Assembly: GCF_907165205.1 (NCBI RefSeq)
Contig: NC_058192.1
Span: 19,344,001-19,408,000, forward strand
Reading direction: 5' to 3'
DNA from: Coccinella septempunctata
Taxonomy: Eukaryota; Arthropoda; Insecta; Coleoptera; Coccinellidae
Length of the DNA stretch: 64,000 bases
Below, in pieces: positions 37,001 through 48,322 of this stretch. Position 1 is the stretch's first letter. The number at the start of each line of letters is the position of its first letter. Position numbers and translations under genes: made by a program. Under the pieces are notes generated by a model. The model did not search any database. It was given only the letters and a program-made list of their open reading frames with translations, and had not been told where the DNA came from.

Positions 37001-40000
37001 TATGTTGTGTAGTTTGTGGTTTCATAATATTAGACCAATGTAAGTATAATTCGGAGTATAACCTCATTCGATAATTTGGATCGTAAAAATTGAAATACAT
37101 TCATGAAGCATTATTTTCATTAGGGGTTAGCATGTTTGTAACCGCGGCTCAGTCGCAGGAACGCCCATTAAGATTAAATGCCTCACTAAAAGTTAAAACT
37201 GTCGTTTTTGAAGGGAATAATCGAGGATTAAAATTTTAATGGGACGTTAAATGTTAACAAATTCTGGCAACAAATAATGTGCCTTCTGCCTTTATTACCA
37301 TCCTTACACGCAATCAAGCATAGTTTATATCTACACAATTTGTTTAGCAAATACTTTGTCTCATTCTTACTATAGGTCCTGAATGGGGGGAGGCTCTCAA
37401 TGATCAAATTTGATGTGATGTCTTCTATAAAAAATGCGTCTATTAAATATATTATTTGAGAATTATAGTTTCGTCAGATAATTGATAAATTGATCGATAT
37501 GTTCACAGACACCAACGTCCAAGGTAGCTTCATAGGTTTGGGGATATCCCAATCTATTATTTTGGTTGGAATGCTACAGTATGGCATGAGGCAAGTTGCT
37601 GAAGTAGTAAATTACCTGACAAGCGTAGAAAGAGTGCTCGAATATACGCAGTTAGAAAGAGAGCATCCTCTAGTAACTCCGAAAGGTGAAAAAGTATTTT
37701 TCTTGGTAAAATCGGAGAATGAATGAATTTTCTGTTGCAGATAAAATGCCTCCAGAATCCTGGCCAAGCGAAGGAATGGTTGTTTTTCAAAATTTGGTAT
37801 TGAGATATAGTGAAGACGACCCACCGGTGATTAACAACTTGAGCTTACAAATTTACCCGACAGAAAAGGTTGGTCAAAAAAAAATATACCGTGTATTTAT
37901 TTACAATTTTATCAGTTTTCGAATTAGAGTGATTTAAATAGGGTCAATTTCAAAACATATGTCTAATGTACGTTGCGCTTTCGAGGAATATACAGTTTCT
38001 TATAGGCCCTCCACAGTTATTTTTTTCAAGAATTTGTGAATAACTCAAGAAATTCTCAAGATGGGTAATTATATGAAAACTAGACAAAATGAAGCAGATA
38101 AATATCCACATATGAATCTGCAATAGAATGCGAGGTGTTCATTTAATGGAAATAAGCAAGTTGACCTTATAAGATGACCTAAAATTAACTTTTGATTTAC
38201 TTAAAAAAGGTAAACTTTTTTGTTACACAATGAAATAGTTTAAACCCACAATCCAACATATGAAATTATACATAGGGGAAAAGATTTCAAGAATGTTCGG
38301 CATAAGAAACTTTTATCGAATTCTACATCCGATAAACAATTTGACTTCTTTTGCTTCCGCAGATCGGCATAGTTGGTAGGACAGGAGCAGGAAAATCCTC
38401 ACTAATAGGAGCTTTATTCAGGTTGGCTCTTATAGAGGGAAAAATAATAATAGACGATATTGACACGAAGACCTTGGGGTTGAGAGATTTACGTAGAAAA
38501 ATTTCCATAATTCCTCAAGAGCCAGTCCTTTTTTCGGCCAGCATGCGGTACAATTTGGATCCTTTCAACGAATTCAGTGATGATAAGTTATGGGATGTCC
38601 TTGAAGAGGTAGGTTTTTGATTTATGTAAAGTCTCGTGTAAAGTAGTAGCCATAAGATTATGGTAATAAATACCTACTTGTATTATCTGGAAGGGGGTTA
38701 AAAAATAACTTCTTTTTTCAATGTGCACTCATCGGAAAATATAGGGGCGTAGGAAAGTCATTTCGTATTTTTTTGGTGAAAATGAAACGCGATTGTATAC
38801 ATATTTTATTAAATTATATAGTATTCTCCATTTTGGTCCAATACCTTTTGCCATCTTTCGGGCAAGAGATTGATTCCACGCTCATAAAACTTCTGATATT
38901 TGTTGGCAAAAAACTGGTTCAAGTGATATTTGACGCCCTGATTTGAAGTGAGGGTCTTCCCTTCCGAAAAATTTTGCAGAGACCGAAAAAAGTAATAGTC
39001 TGAAGGTGCCAAATCTGGAGAATATGGTAGGTGTGGTTTTACATCCCATTCAAGATTTAAAAGCTTTTGGCGAGTTACTAAATTTGTATGCTGTCTCGAA
39101 TTATCGTGGTGGAACACTGCACCTTTTCCATTGATTAATTCTGGTCTTTTCTGTTTGAGTGAATCCACATTACACTTCACAATTAATCGTGGTATTGTCC
39201 GGTAGAAGCTTAAATAAAACGATCCCCTTGAAATACAACCAAACAACAAACAACCAAACAACAAGCATAACCTTTTTTTGTTGAATATCGGCCTTTGAAG
39301 TGGTTTAGGCTGGTTCATCTTTTTTACTCATGATCTCTTGCGCTAAACATTTTTGAAAAAATTTTTTTGACATTTTGTTGACTTTCGAGAAGCAAATCAT
39401 AGTCTTCAATGTGGCAAAGCAAATTTCGTTCTATAAGAACATGTAGAACCCCTATGTCAAGTTTTGAAATGTAACCAAGACGTTTCACCTGATTATGAAC
39501 GGTCGAATTTGATCAACTACGAGTTGTTATTCGGCGGTTTGCATCTATCAATGCCTTTATTTTGTCTTCATCGGCTTTAACTGGCCTTCCAGAAAGTGGT
39601 GCATCTTCAGCATCGAAATTGTCGGAACGAAATTTTGCAAACCGATTTTGGCATTGTCAATCGGTCATTTTCACCATACAAATCACATAATTTTAGCTTT
39701 GCTTGAACTGCATTTTTACCTTTCCGATAGTAAAAGAGTAATTTTACTCTTTTACATTTTCGGCATATTTATGCCGAAAATGCTACTTTTGATTTACCAT
39801 CTTTGATAGAGCACCAAACAAAAACTATTGCAAATGAAACAAAAATTTCAACAAACAAGCCTTGTACGATACTCATCAGCTGTCAAAATATATCCTGATT
39901 AGGCTTAAGTGTGAAATTTGCTGTAAAAATACAAGCAGGTCATCTGTTGACAAAGAACGAAACGACTTTCCGAACAACCCAATATGTTTAATTGTCTATA

Positions 40001-40578
40001 ATTAATAATTAAAATAATATTTTGTTGGCGCAACGAATTTGCTTCGTGAATTTATAAATTGCAGGTTGAACTTAAAGATGAAATAAATAGCTTAGACTTC
40101 ATGATCACTGAAGGTGGAAGTAACTTCAGTGTCGGCCAAAGACAGCTTGTATGTTTAGCTAGAGCGATATTGAGAAACAACAAAATATTGATTTTGGATG
40201 AAGCAACGGCTAACGTCGACCCCAAGTAAGTGAATTCACAAAAGTGAATCCTCTCAGACTTTCTCGAAATCATAGTATGACATCTCGATAATAATTCATT
40301 TCAGAACTGACGAACTCATACAGAAGACCATAAGAAGAAAGTTCAAAAGATGCACAGTGCTCACCATAGCACACAGGCTAAATACCATTATGGACTCTGA
40401 TAAGGTCCTTGTTCTGGACAGTGGGTGTAGGGTTGAATTTGATCATCCCCATGTACTGCTACAAGATCCGGAAGGGTATTTCACGAGAATGCTGAACGAG
40501 ACTGGACCTTCAATGACGCAATCTTTGAAACTTGTGGCATTCGAAGCCTATCAGACAAAAATGTCTGGCTTACTCTGA
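28062..40578 (+). CDS. ABCC transporter (MRP4-like), array gene 3
   Basis: Predicted 1337 aa from 16 exons: 28062-28135, 30232-30477, 30533-30734, 30814-31039, 33055-34112, 34170-34313, 34423-34622, 35179-35674, 36494-36644, 36753-36859, 36916-37039, 37509-37685, 37741-37868, 38363-38608, 40065-40225, 40305-40578 (4014 nt, frame closed). The first exon encodes ENPKESANLISNLFFA, the clearest match of the three to the ABCC N-terminal motif. NBD1: GPVGSGKS, LSGGQ, LLDDPLSAVD, VTHQL. NBD2: GRTGAGKS, FSVGQ, ILDEATANVD, IAHRL. Its motifs are nearest the family consensus. It has one 1058-nt exon where genes 1 and 2 have two, so TMD1 end and NBD1 are uninterrupted. Introns hold two MITEs, two mariner remains and paired palindromes. 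The parts of intron 4 at 31040-31720 and 32200-33054 hold nothing I recognise. Likely a plasma-membrane exporter; substrate unknown. Confidence 0.93.
28764..29344. mobile_element. Inverted-repeat element with about 150-bp arms in gene 3 intron 1
   Basis: The left arm (agctggcaacgaaaatcggc, then gttgagggtgtacatgagtc) recurs inverted at the right (gactcatgtacaccctcaac, then gattttcgtcgccagct). Similarity spans about 140-150 bp per arm with a few mismatches. The centre is AT-rich and non-coding. Its ends were set by where the mirror similarity fades. Confidence 0.75.
30116..30186. repeat. Tandem repeat of about 21 bp, three copies
   Basis: Three copies of a unit reading ttttttgactaaaaagacct (period 20-21) lie 45-115 bases upstream of exon 2 of ABCC gene 3, in the region where the branch point and pyrimidine tract would be expected. 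Confidence 0.9.
31723..31789. repeat. Two adjacent perfect palindromes in gene 3 intron 4
   Basis: Positions 31723-31744 form a hairpin with 9-bp arms (catcaataa / ttattgatg) and a 4-base loop. One base later, 31746-31789 form a perfect hairpin with 20-bp arms (actttggaattagaaaatgc and its complement) and the same aata loop. Confidence 0.9.
31848..32196. mobile_element. CAGGGTT-type MITE in gene 3 intron 4
   Basis: Left cagggttagaactattcaga and right tctaaatagttctaagcctg are mirror images continuing for about 75 bp with mismatches. TA stands at both ends. No coding content. Confidence 0.8.
35828..36431 (+). mobile_element. 5'-truncated mariner copy in gene 3 intron 8
   Basis: Matches the C-terminal half and 3' end of the mariner at 62135-63714 closely, including the blocks coding QSMEWRHS, VLFLQDNAP and the shared tail aaaggtctagagacgttgca. 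The right terminus atatatcctcg abuts TA. The 5' half, with the first catalytic Asp, is absent. Stops and indels interrupt the frame. Confidence 0.85.
38744..39982 (-). mobile_element. Degenerate mariner transposon, minus strand, gene 3 intron 14
   Basis: The ends carry worn inverted repeats (cgtaggaaagtcatttcg at the left, cgaaacgactttccgaac at the right) next to TA, and the length of about 1.24 kb is normal for mariner. On the minus strand, 39318-38812 encodes the C-terminal transposase blocks HHDNSRQHTNLVTRQKLL and PYSPDLAPSDYYFFRSLQ, ending LPERWQKVLDQNGEY. These contain the second and third catalytic Asp of the D,D34D triad. The N-terminal half is broken. A different family from the copies at 35828 and 62135. 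Confidence 0.85.
39730..39782. repeat. Two overlapping perfect palindromes inside the mariner
   Basis: 39730-39755 is a hairpin with 12-bp arms (gtaaaagagtaa / ttactcttttac) and a 2-base loop. 39755-39782 is another with 12-bp arms (cattttcggcat / atgccgaaaatg) and a 4-base loop. They share one base. They lie in the broken part of the mariner coding region. Confidence 0.9.
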
Positions 40579-41832
40579 TAGAATTAGATTATTCAAATAT
40601 ATAGGATAAGTGTGCAGTTCTTCTTTGGAGATAAGTGAATGATTTTTATGAAGTTATGAATGCTAAAACATATGAGTTCAGAAGATGTATTAATAGTACA
40701 AAAATTGGCCTACTACAAAGAAAGTTAGGTATTTTTTTCATTTATAATTTATAAGAATACTTGCCAAAAGTATATTGATTGAATGGAGATCTTCTTGTAT
40801 TTTCTGTAAATTGAATAAAAATTTGTTCAATACTAAAACTTTTTTCGTACCTCATAATCGAAGCCAAATTCAATTTTTTCCGTGTCTTCATCATAATGTT
40901 CATTATATCCTTCAGACTTTGAAAGGGAAACAAATATTGAAGAAATAGTTTGTGATATCATTTTACCCATTTACCCCAACCCCACAATCTCAATAGTCAA
41001 TCCTTCGAATATTTTTTCATGATAATATAAAAGAGGAAACTATGAAATCAGTTGATTCGTTTTAAAAACAAACTGAGCAGCAAATGAAGTGGAATAGCTA
41101 AAAAATCAGGTAGGTACTTTGGCGAATCACAGTGCGGTTGGTATTTTTTTCAATCTCTTCTTGTAGCACAGTCCTGTACAGCCGGGTGACTTATATTATA
41201 GGCAGTAAAAAATGTTTGTAGAAGTATTTTTATGTTGGCCAGGGACGTCTCTGCCACTATATGCTATATGGAAATGCTGCCATTTTATACAACCTTTTTT
41301 TCTTGATTTTCTAGCTATTGTTGTTGTAGTGTTTGTTCGCCGATGTTGAATTTCTCTCTAGGCAGTCTAGGCAGCGATGTTGGTAAAGCACAATTTTTTA
41401 TATATAGTAATTTCGGGTAATATGGCACACCATAAGCCTTTTTCGAAATAAAATATAAAATTTATAAGATCGAACAATCTATATTCGATGTATCTCTTCT
41501 TTGAACTTAAAAGTAAACAACAATGATAAATCAAAATTAAAGCTAATTAACATCGAAACATAACTCAAACAACCCTTCTTGTCAAAATTAAATATTCGTT
41601 AGAATAAACAAGGTAGGTCAATATGGCCCAGGCTTGGGCCCACATCATTGTAAGGTGGGTTTTCTTCCTAATTTCGCAAAAGTCGCTTTATCGGCTGGTA
41701 GATCTTCTTTAGATGCCAAACGTTTTCTTCTTTTCGCTTTTTTCATTAACTCCTTGCACCAAGTTTGTCGTTTCTTTTCTGCAACGGGTTTTCTTGGAGT
41801 CATTGTATTGTACAATACAAGACTTGTATATA

Positions 41833-42361
41833 CAGGGTGTATTTGAAGATTAGGCTTTTTTTTAACAGAAGGCTAGGACTGGTCAAAATGAAGAGTTTCA
41901 CCAAAAATCACCTACAAAATTTTTAAAATGACAAAGTTGAAAAATAAAATTGAAAATGATTACTCAAATAGATCTTAATATACGACCCTAGACCGTTTGA
42001 TAGCTGAATTATCGCTAAAGTAGTGGGAAAAAACTTATCTCCTGATTGGACCATGTGGTTACGTTTAGGATATTGGCTCGTTCGATATTTACGTGGTAAA
42101 CATGTTTTGTTTCGTTTTTGCGATGCCGGAGTCACCTTCCACAGACCCGTACTTGAAATTCAATGAAATTTTGTCGAACTTCCAGCATAGACCTAAATAA
42201 TACATATTATATCTATATTATGCTTATTATTAGATCTATGACTTCTAGGGGTTGTATCTCAACTATCTTGGATATTTTATACAGACAATTTTTGGTTAAA
42301 CGACTTATTTTGATGAGTTCTACCTCTGTCTAAAAAATGCCTCACCTTTGAAAACACCCTG
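41833..42361. mobile_element. CAGGGTG-type element, same family as 57576-58334
   Basis: Ends are cagggtgtatttgaagatta and, inverted, cagggtgttttcaaaggtga, each next to TA. Internal phrases such as tacaacccctagaag and aactggtcaaaat-like sequence recur in the copy at 57576-58334, so the two are members of one non-autonomous family in opposite orientation. Confidence 0.8.
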
Positions 42362-42374
42362 TATACATATGGGC

Positions 42375-42493
42375 CTGTTCCGATATTGCTGGTTTTACTG
42401 GCCCGCAATCGAATAACAATAGAACTCGAACGACTGGGCCAATAGGCATCGTCTCTGAAATACTGACAGTACTGTTCAGGAATATCGGAACAG
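42375..42493. repeat. Short inverted repeat, 13-bp arms
   Basis: ctgttccgatatt at 42375-42387 and its exact complement at 42481-42493 enclose 93 bases just beyond the CAGGGTG element. A very small MITE is possible. No target duplication is clear. Confidence 0.55.
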
Positions 42494-42595
42494 ACGGCAT
42501 ATGTCATATTTGCTGACTTGTTGAGAAAGCCGGGCTAGAATCGTAGATAGAGGAAGATAACGTAAACAACAAGAATTGTGTCCAAAGATTATAGT

Positions 42596-42658
42596 TAGTT
42601 AACTCCAAAGATTATAGAGAACTCTATAATCTTTGAGTTAACTCTATAATCTTTGAGT
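42596..42658. repeat. Palindrome and direct-repeat cluster
   Basis: caaagattatagag (42606-42619) and its complement (42622-42635) form a perfect 14-bp-arm hairpin with a 2-base loop. The right half, actctataatctttgagt, is repeated once more directly afterwards. Confidence 0.85.
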
Positions 42659-43779
42659 GTGCCCAACTAACATCTCTATATTTATTATGGAAGGTAGTTC
42701 ACATCTACTCCATTTCTGTTTACGTTTATCCCAATATTTGAATGTTCATTATCGTATTTGTTTGGAGACTTGGAGTAATTGGTGTTTCGTTCGTTTTAAG
42801 ACTTTTGAGTATCGAGAATTTCGTTGTCGACATGCCTTTAAATTGTGTAATTTGTGGCAAATGAAAAAGATGACCTAGGATCGGGGAAAATGTAAACAAA
42901 AACATGTTGATGTTATCGCAGAAAGTTATCCATCGTAGTTGCGCAATGCGCAATCTTCTTTTTCAACTATCTACAGGATAGGATAGGATAGTAAATATTT
43001 GACAGTTTTGGCGTTCCCGTGATAGCGCAGGCGTGAAGCTCGAGTGCCTCAAGTCCCGGATTATCACGCACTCGAATGAAAATCATTCAGGGCTTCAGGC
43101 TTCATTTAATAAAATAAGTACGAAAAAGAATTAAAATATATTTGATTGTTCTGTTTTTGTCTTTTCATAATTACAAAAATTCTTCCAGACAACTCAATAT
43201 ATATGTATATACAAAATTCAGTCGCAATATTTACATGTTTCTTTTATCTTTTTATACAGTTTTCATGATAAACTTTTTTGTACAATTTCAATTTAACCTA
43301 CCACTACGTATAAAATAAGTCAATTATTCTTGGAGGTGAACCAAGATTACTCTCTATCCTCACCAGAAATTTTAGAAGCACATATTAGTAAAAATAATTA
43401 ATATTTCACTGCTCCATTCTTCGAAGGTGATTTTGCCTATTAAAATGGAAAACCTCTAGTAAATTCATCAATAGTGCCACATTTATCCATTATTCCTTTG
43501 CTTCAAGACATTTTGTTCTGCTCCTGGCCTGATTCAGAAAATAAAATTCACAGAACTGCGGAAGGCAGGAAAAATCAAGAAATCATAAGTCTATTATGCA
43601 ATGGCCATGTAATAATGACCAGTAACATATTTCAGGAAATGTCTGACCATGTGCATATTTTTTTCTGAGATTATTGACTGATTTTGGTTTCAGATCAAGG
43701 ATTTTTCTGAAAAAATTAGTTATCTCTTACTTAAAAGCCTACAAAAAGGTTTCAGAATTGTGTGCCTAAAGAAATTGTA

Positions 43780-43785
43780 TTTATT
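43780..43785 (-). terminator. Poly(A) signal of TAF6
   Basis: AATAAA on the minus strand, about 65 bases after the TAF6 stop codon. Confidence 0.55.
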
Positions 43786-43850
43786 GTATAAAAGATTTTA
43801 GTTAGACCTTTACCTGTTATTCAATTTCTTTTCCCAAACATGCAGAAATC

Positions 43851-46535
43851 CTATTCCAAATGGGACAAATCATCCAAATGAGAAAAACTATCATTCATCT
43901 TGTGGATATTATTTTTTTGCATCATAAATGACATGTTTTGTTGCGACCCCTGACCAAGCATACCCCCTTGACTGACATTGACATTCCCACTATTTTGCAT
44001 CCCCACCAGTACCATCTTCTGTTGGGAGTTGACGATCTTCTGTTGAACTTGTGTGTTGCTACCAGATACCAGCTTGATTACTTGTGTGTTTTGAGAAGCA
44101 GGCGACTGCTGGTTCTGGACCTGACTCTGACCTTGAGACCTTTGTGTGACGAAGACTATCTTTTGGTTATTACCAGGATTGGATACCCGTCCAACTGCAG
44201 GGCTCATCACCCTGTTCCCAACATTCTGGAAGAGAGTATAGGTTCAGAGCCATGTAGGATGAATGGATATGTTCAGAAATGCTTGCTAATGTTGTAAATT
44301 ATGTACCCGAAAAAGCTTCAATCACTGGAAACATTTTTTTCATTCCATTTTTGCATTTTGGCTGCCTTAATCACTTTACAATCTTTGGAATTGTGCTGGC
44401 TATCAACCCAATTGATATGATAGAAATTCTAAGTAAAAATGATTTCAGTGATGGATAGGAGTTCTTCAAGGTATTTACAAGGTTGGCAAGAGCTTCTGAA
44501 CTTGTCCATTGCCGTAAGAGAAAGGTATTGAACTTAATTATATTAAGAGGTAACGGTTCAGTTTATTAAGAATCAAGAACTCAAGTACTGAAAGAATGTT
44601 GAAGGAGATATTTAGTGATCATGACAGAATACTACATACCATCAACATGTGTTTTTTTGAAGTGATATAGTAAAAAATTAACATATGACATTACTAATGT
44701 GAATTTTTGAAAACTCAGAAACTGAAATGAAAAAGTAATACATCTCACCTGCTGTATTATGGTACCTGTTGCGGCAGAAATGGGCCTGGACACGGTGTTG
44801 GCAATTGAGGTTATGGCACTTGATGAATTTGTAACTGAACTACATGTTACAGTTGAAGTATTAGGCTGACTTCTACCTTTTGATACACCACTGTGTAGAA
44901 GTGGTCCTAAATAACCATAATCTTGTTTATACTCTTCGATCAAATCAGGTGGTGATCTAATACTCTTTAACACTGGCACCAATGCTTTAACAATGAGTGT
45001 TTTTATGTGACCTGCATCCAATTTATCAACATTGGCAGCCATTGTACCCTCTGAGTACTGTTCTAACCTAGCAGCTAAAATAAATGAAGTTAATATAATA
45101 CTTCAGTACTATACAGTGATACTTTTTAGTACAAAACAGAGGCCATACTTACCTATCATTTTCACTCTGGGAAGAATGAATATTCTAACAACTTCTGGGC
45201 CTAATTCTGATAGTGCCTGTAAGGCCCCATATAAGGAAGACAATGGCATTTTATCGCCCTGGTTCAGAGCGTTAGTAAACATTCTAGTTATCCTTGTTTG
45301 GATATTATTGGTACTAGTGTTAAAATTTTTACAGATCTGAGCCATTAACCTTGACGCAAAGTCCCTCAGTGCCCAATGGTTATCATATTCAAGCCTAACA
45401 CACAGTTGTTTTGAGACTATACAAGTTGTAACTGCAGGTATTAGTTCATGAAGCTGAAGATTTGTTCATTATCAGTCAGTCTTATAGATATAATTATATC
45501 AATTCAATACTCACATATTTTTCTAAAAACAGTGACTGATTATCTAATAATGCCTTAACCATTCTCATGAGATATATAAGAAGTGCTAAATTATTCTGGA
45601 CTACATTGACTCTGACACCTTCGATAATGAAGGTGCACATTCTTGGTAACATTTCATGCAAACCAGGATCCGATGCTAAACTCTGTAGTGCTTCCTATAA
45701 CAATCAGACAAATATTAGTACTGAAAGAAAAACTTCACTTTCACACTTACAGCTCTCCTGGCTTCATCAGATCCAACACAAGCCTCTGTTATTTCTTTAT
45801 AATATAATTGTTGCTCAACAGATAGCTCGTGAGTTGCTAATTGTTTTATTTGTACTGTTTCTACGTTCTTCAACTTCTGTTTACCTGTAGTAGGTTTACC
45901 TGAGGTTTCCTTCAGCGGTTTTTTGTTTATAGGGTCCACAGACTCCAACTGAAGAAGTTTAAATCAACATCTTTAAATGAACAAATCTACAAGTTACCTT
46001 TTGCATGCTCTTAGTAGCTGGTGGAGGATTTTCTGGTATAGTAGGCTGTATGCCATCAATACTTAACCAATGGGTTCTCAGCGTAACATCATATGGAGCT
46101 TTTGGGGTTGAGTTGGTAATTAAGTCGTTCAAATCAACCTCAGTTTCTTCCAAGAAATGCAATTCTCGTCCACCTCCAGAAGCAAATCTAAATGGTGTAT
46201 ACTCAGGATTTCGGAAACCGAATTGAGGCTGAAAAAATTATATTGTATTGAATGATAAATATTATATTAACTCCAAAGATAAATCAAACCTCCAAGTTTT
46301 TAGAGCGCAGAGCACATTCAATATCACTAGGCATCAGTTTAACCCTCTTTCCATGGTGCATAAACTTAGCTGCATCTTGAATTAAATGTTTCAAACGAAA
46401 AGATATTTCGTCAGTCATTTCTTTTGCCGCTTCATCTTGAAGACTAGCAATTCCTATGCTTTCTGCTATAACTTTGATTGATTCGATAGAAAAATTAGTA
46501 CCGTACAGATCATTTTCATGAACTTTACTGGACAT
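43851..46535 (-). CDS. TAF6: Transcription initiation factor TFIID subunit 6
   Basis: Seven exons on the minus strand: 46535-46290, 46228-45998, 45948-45751, 45694-45515, 45453-45153, 45074-44749, 44225-43851, giving 618 aa with all phases consistent; close to the 600 or so of insect TAF6. Exon 1 encodes the histone-fold domain (residues about 8-80, with SIKVIAESIGIASL and RVKLMPSDIECALR), which in this family pairs with TAF9. Exon 2 carries PFRFASGGGRELHF. Exons 3-5 carry the highly conserved HEAT-repeat region (QLATHELSVEQQLYYKEIT, DNHWALRDFASRLMAQICKN). The last exon is Gln/Ser-rich and low-complexity, ending DDLSHLE. The protein acts in the nucleus as a core TFIID component for RNA polymerase II initiation. 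The ATG at 46535 precedes the histone fold directly, as expected. Confidence 0.96.
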
Positions 46536-48322
46536 TGTCCACTCCGATATATTTTTGATTCAATAAAATTGTTTCCACAAGTCTTATTTACAAATTACGG
46601 CACCACAACAAATGACAATAAACCACGATGTAGCATCAAGCTGGAATGGTCGAAAACTGCCTGTTTGACTGTTGATGATTTATGACATTAGTGGAGTCAT
46701 AGAGTACACTGATCTTAGAAATCGCTCTTTGGTCGAATCACGGAGAGTAGATGCGTTCGGAACACACTTGTTCGACAGTCATTGGCGTAGGCAGATAGGG
46801 GCCGGGGTGGGTTCTTTATTGCTTCTTAATTATTTTTCCCATTTTTGGGGACACTTTTATTGCAGTGATCGTTCTCCTTATCTCTACTCTACTCTAAATA
46901 GGTGGAGTTATGGAAGGTAGCCTCCATAGTTGTAATCAAGAAGATATATATTATTATCGTCTTTATATAATGGTAAATGGTATCACGGCTTTTGCGGAAA
47001 CATAACAGCAACATTGTGGATAACGCCCCCTCAGAGAATTTTCCGGTAGATTAAAAAAAAAACTATGAAATTCATCTTTTGATTTCTCCCACCAATAGAG
47101 TTGATAATGCGAGAAGTGGAGATAATGGAAAGTGCTGATGATCAAAATAATTGTAACATAATTTCTAGTTGCTTCTACAGTGCCTCTATCAAACACAGTG
47201 GCGACAATTGTGGTCTCGTTTTTCATCGTTTTAGCAAGAATATGGCGGATTTGGTCACATGACGTGACGTGAGCCAATCTGCATTCCGAATTAGAGATCA
47301 TAGCATTGAAATCTGTTCTTCTAAGCCGCCATATTTTTGCAAATTTCCAATTGTCGCCACTGTGTTTGATAGAGTCACTGTAGTTGCTTCGATATGATTT
47401 ATGGGTAGCTTTCTGTTCCATTTCTGTTGCAATGCTGCATGAGTTATCTGAAAACTGAAATGATGCAAAGGTGAGAACCCTTATTTTCTGATGAAAATTT
47501 TGCTTGAATGATATCAATGTTTCATTATTTTTTTATTTAATGGAGATTCTCAGGGTTTAAAATATCCTATGAGAATTTTTTGCCGGTATGAATAATTTAT
47601 ATGCATTCTGCGTGAATTTCTTGTTCAAGTACCTCTCGCTTTCCTGAATTTTTAATGTTCTCATGTGAAAAAGAAGCGTTTGCTTTTTCAATAAAGCTGG
47701 ATTTCTAAATTGGCTAGCTAGGCTATTATAGCCTACAGCGACAAATTTATGTAGGCGGCAAATTTTTCCGCTGCCACTAAGAACGCAGAAGTATTTCGCC
47801 AATTTCTTATTTTCTCTCATTATATGACTACCGTTTCATCTTTTTTTACTTACATACGGTTACGGCATCGGTAGACCTATCATCGACCAAACTTATTAAG
47901 CTATGTTATAACTGAAAGAAATTCGAAAAAACAGAAGCTCGCTTCAAATGAAGGCAATAACTGGATCAACCTAATTTCATGCTCGGCAGTGTAGAACAGG
48001 TCGCCGCCTGTACTTTCACTGATCCAATCGCCATTGGATTCGGCCAATAGGCGACACATGCTTAAATTTGTCTCTGATTTCCACCATACTGTATCATCAA
48101 AAACGTTCCAACCCCATAAATCAAACAGATATATATGTCAAGTCAGGTAAGATTTATTTTTTACAAAATACATAAGATAAAAATTATACAGTTAATTATT
48201 TACAACAATAGTTCATTGGTATATACAATAAATGGCAGTGATTCATTATTACAAATAACATTGATCAAGAACTGATTAAACATGAATTCAATAAATAACT
48301 ACCTAAATTTTTAACTACAATA
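46536..48322. other. Intergenic region between TAF6 and the laminin gene
   Basis: Holds the TAF6 promoter on the right of its ATG and, at the other side, the 3' UTR of laminin with a minus-strand AATAAA at 48153-48158. A MITE-like inverted repeat lies at 47167-47390. The open frames on the minus strand at 46963-47517 and 47557-47820 have no recognisable domain; the first runs straight across the inverted repeat. No gene is supported. Confidence 0.6.
47167..47390. mobile_element. MITE-like inverted repeat
   Basis: Arms at 47167-47210 and 47348-47390 share a perfect 27-bp core (ctctatcaaacacagtggcg and onward). Weaker mirror similarity continues inward to an aatatggcgg box. The element is non-coding. 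Confidence 0.7.

Larger units (their letters stand above)
40579..43850. other. Intergenic region between the ABCC array and TAF6
   Basis: The two genes are convergent here. AATAAA at 40814-40819 may end gene 3. One CAGGGTG-type element (41833-42361), a small inverted repeat (42375-42493) and a palindrome cluster (42596-42658) lie inside. A short stretch at about 43013-43070 has a weak tRNA-like look but no credible tRNA. No protein gene is supported. Confidence 0.6.

Noticed and set aside
43013..43070. tRNA-like sequence (tagcgcagg box)
   Set aside because: No matching B box at the right spacing and no cloverleaf could be drawn. At most an old tRNA-derived SINE.
43938..44297. 119-codon plus-strand frame
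   Set aside because: Exact antisense of the Gln-rich last exon of TAF6.
46963..47517. 184-codon open frame on the minus strand
   Set aside because: It runs across a MITE-like inverted repeat, has no recognisable domain and lies between well-defined genes.
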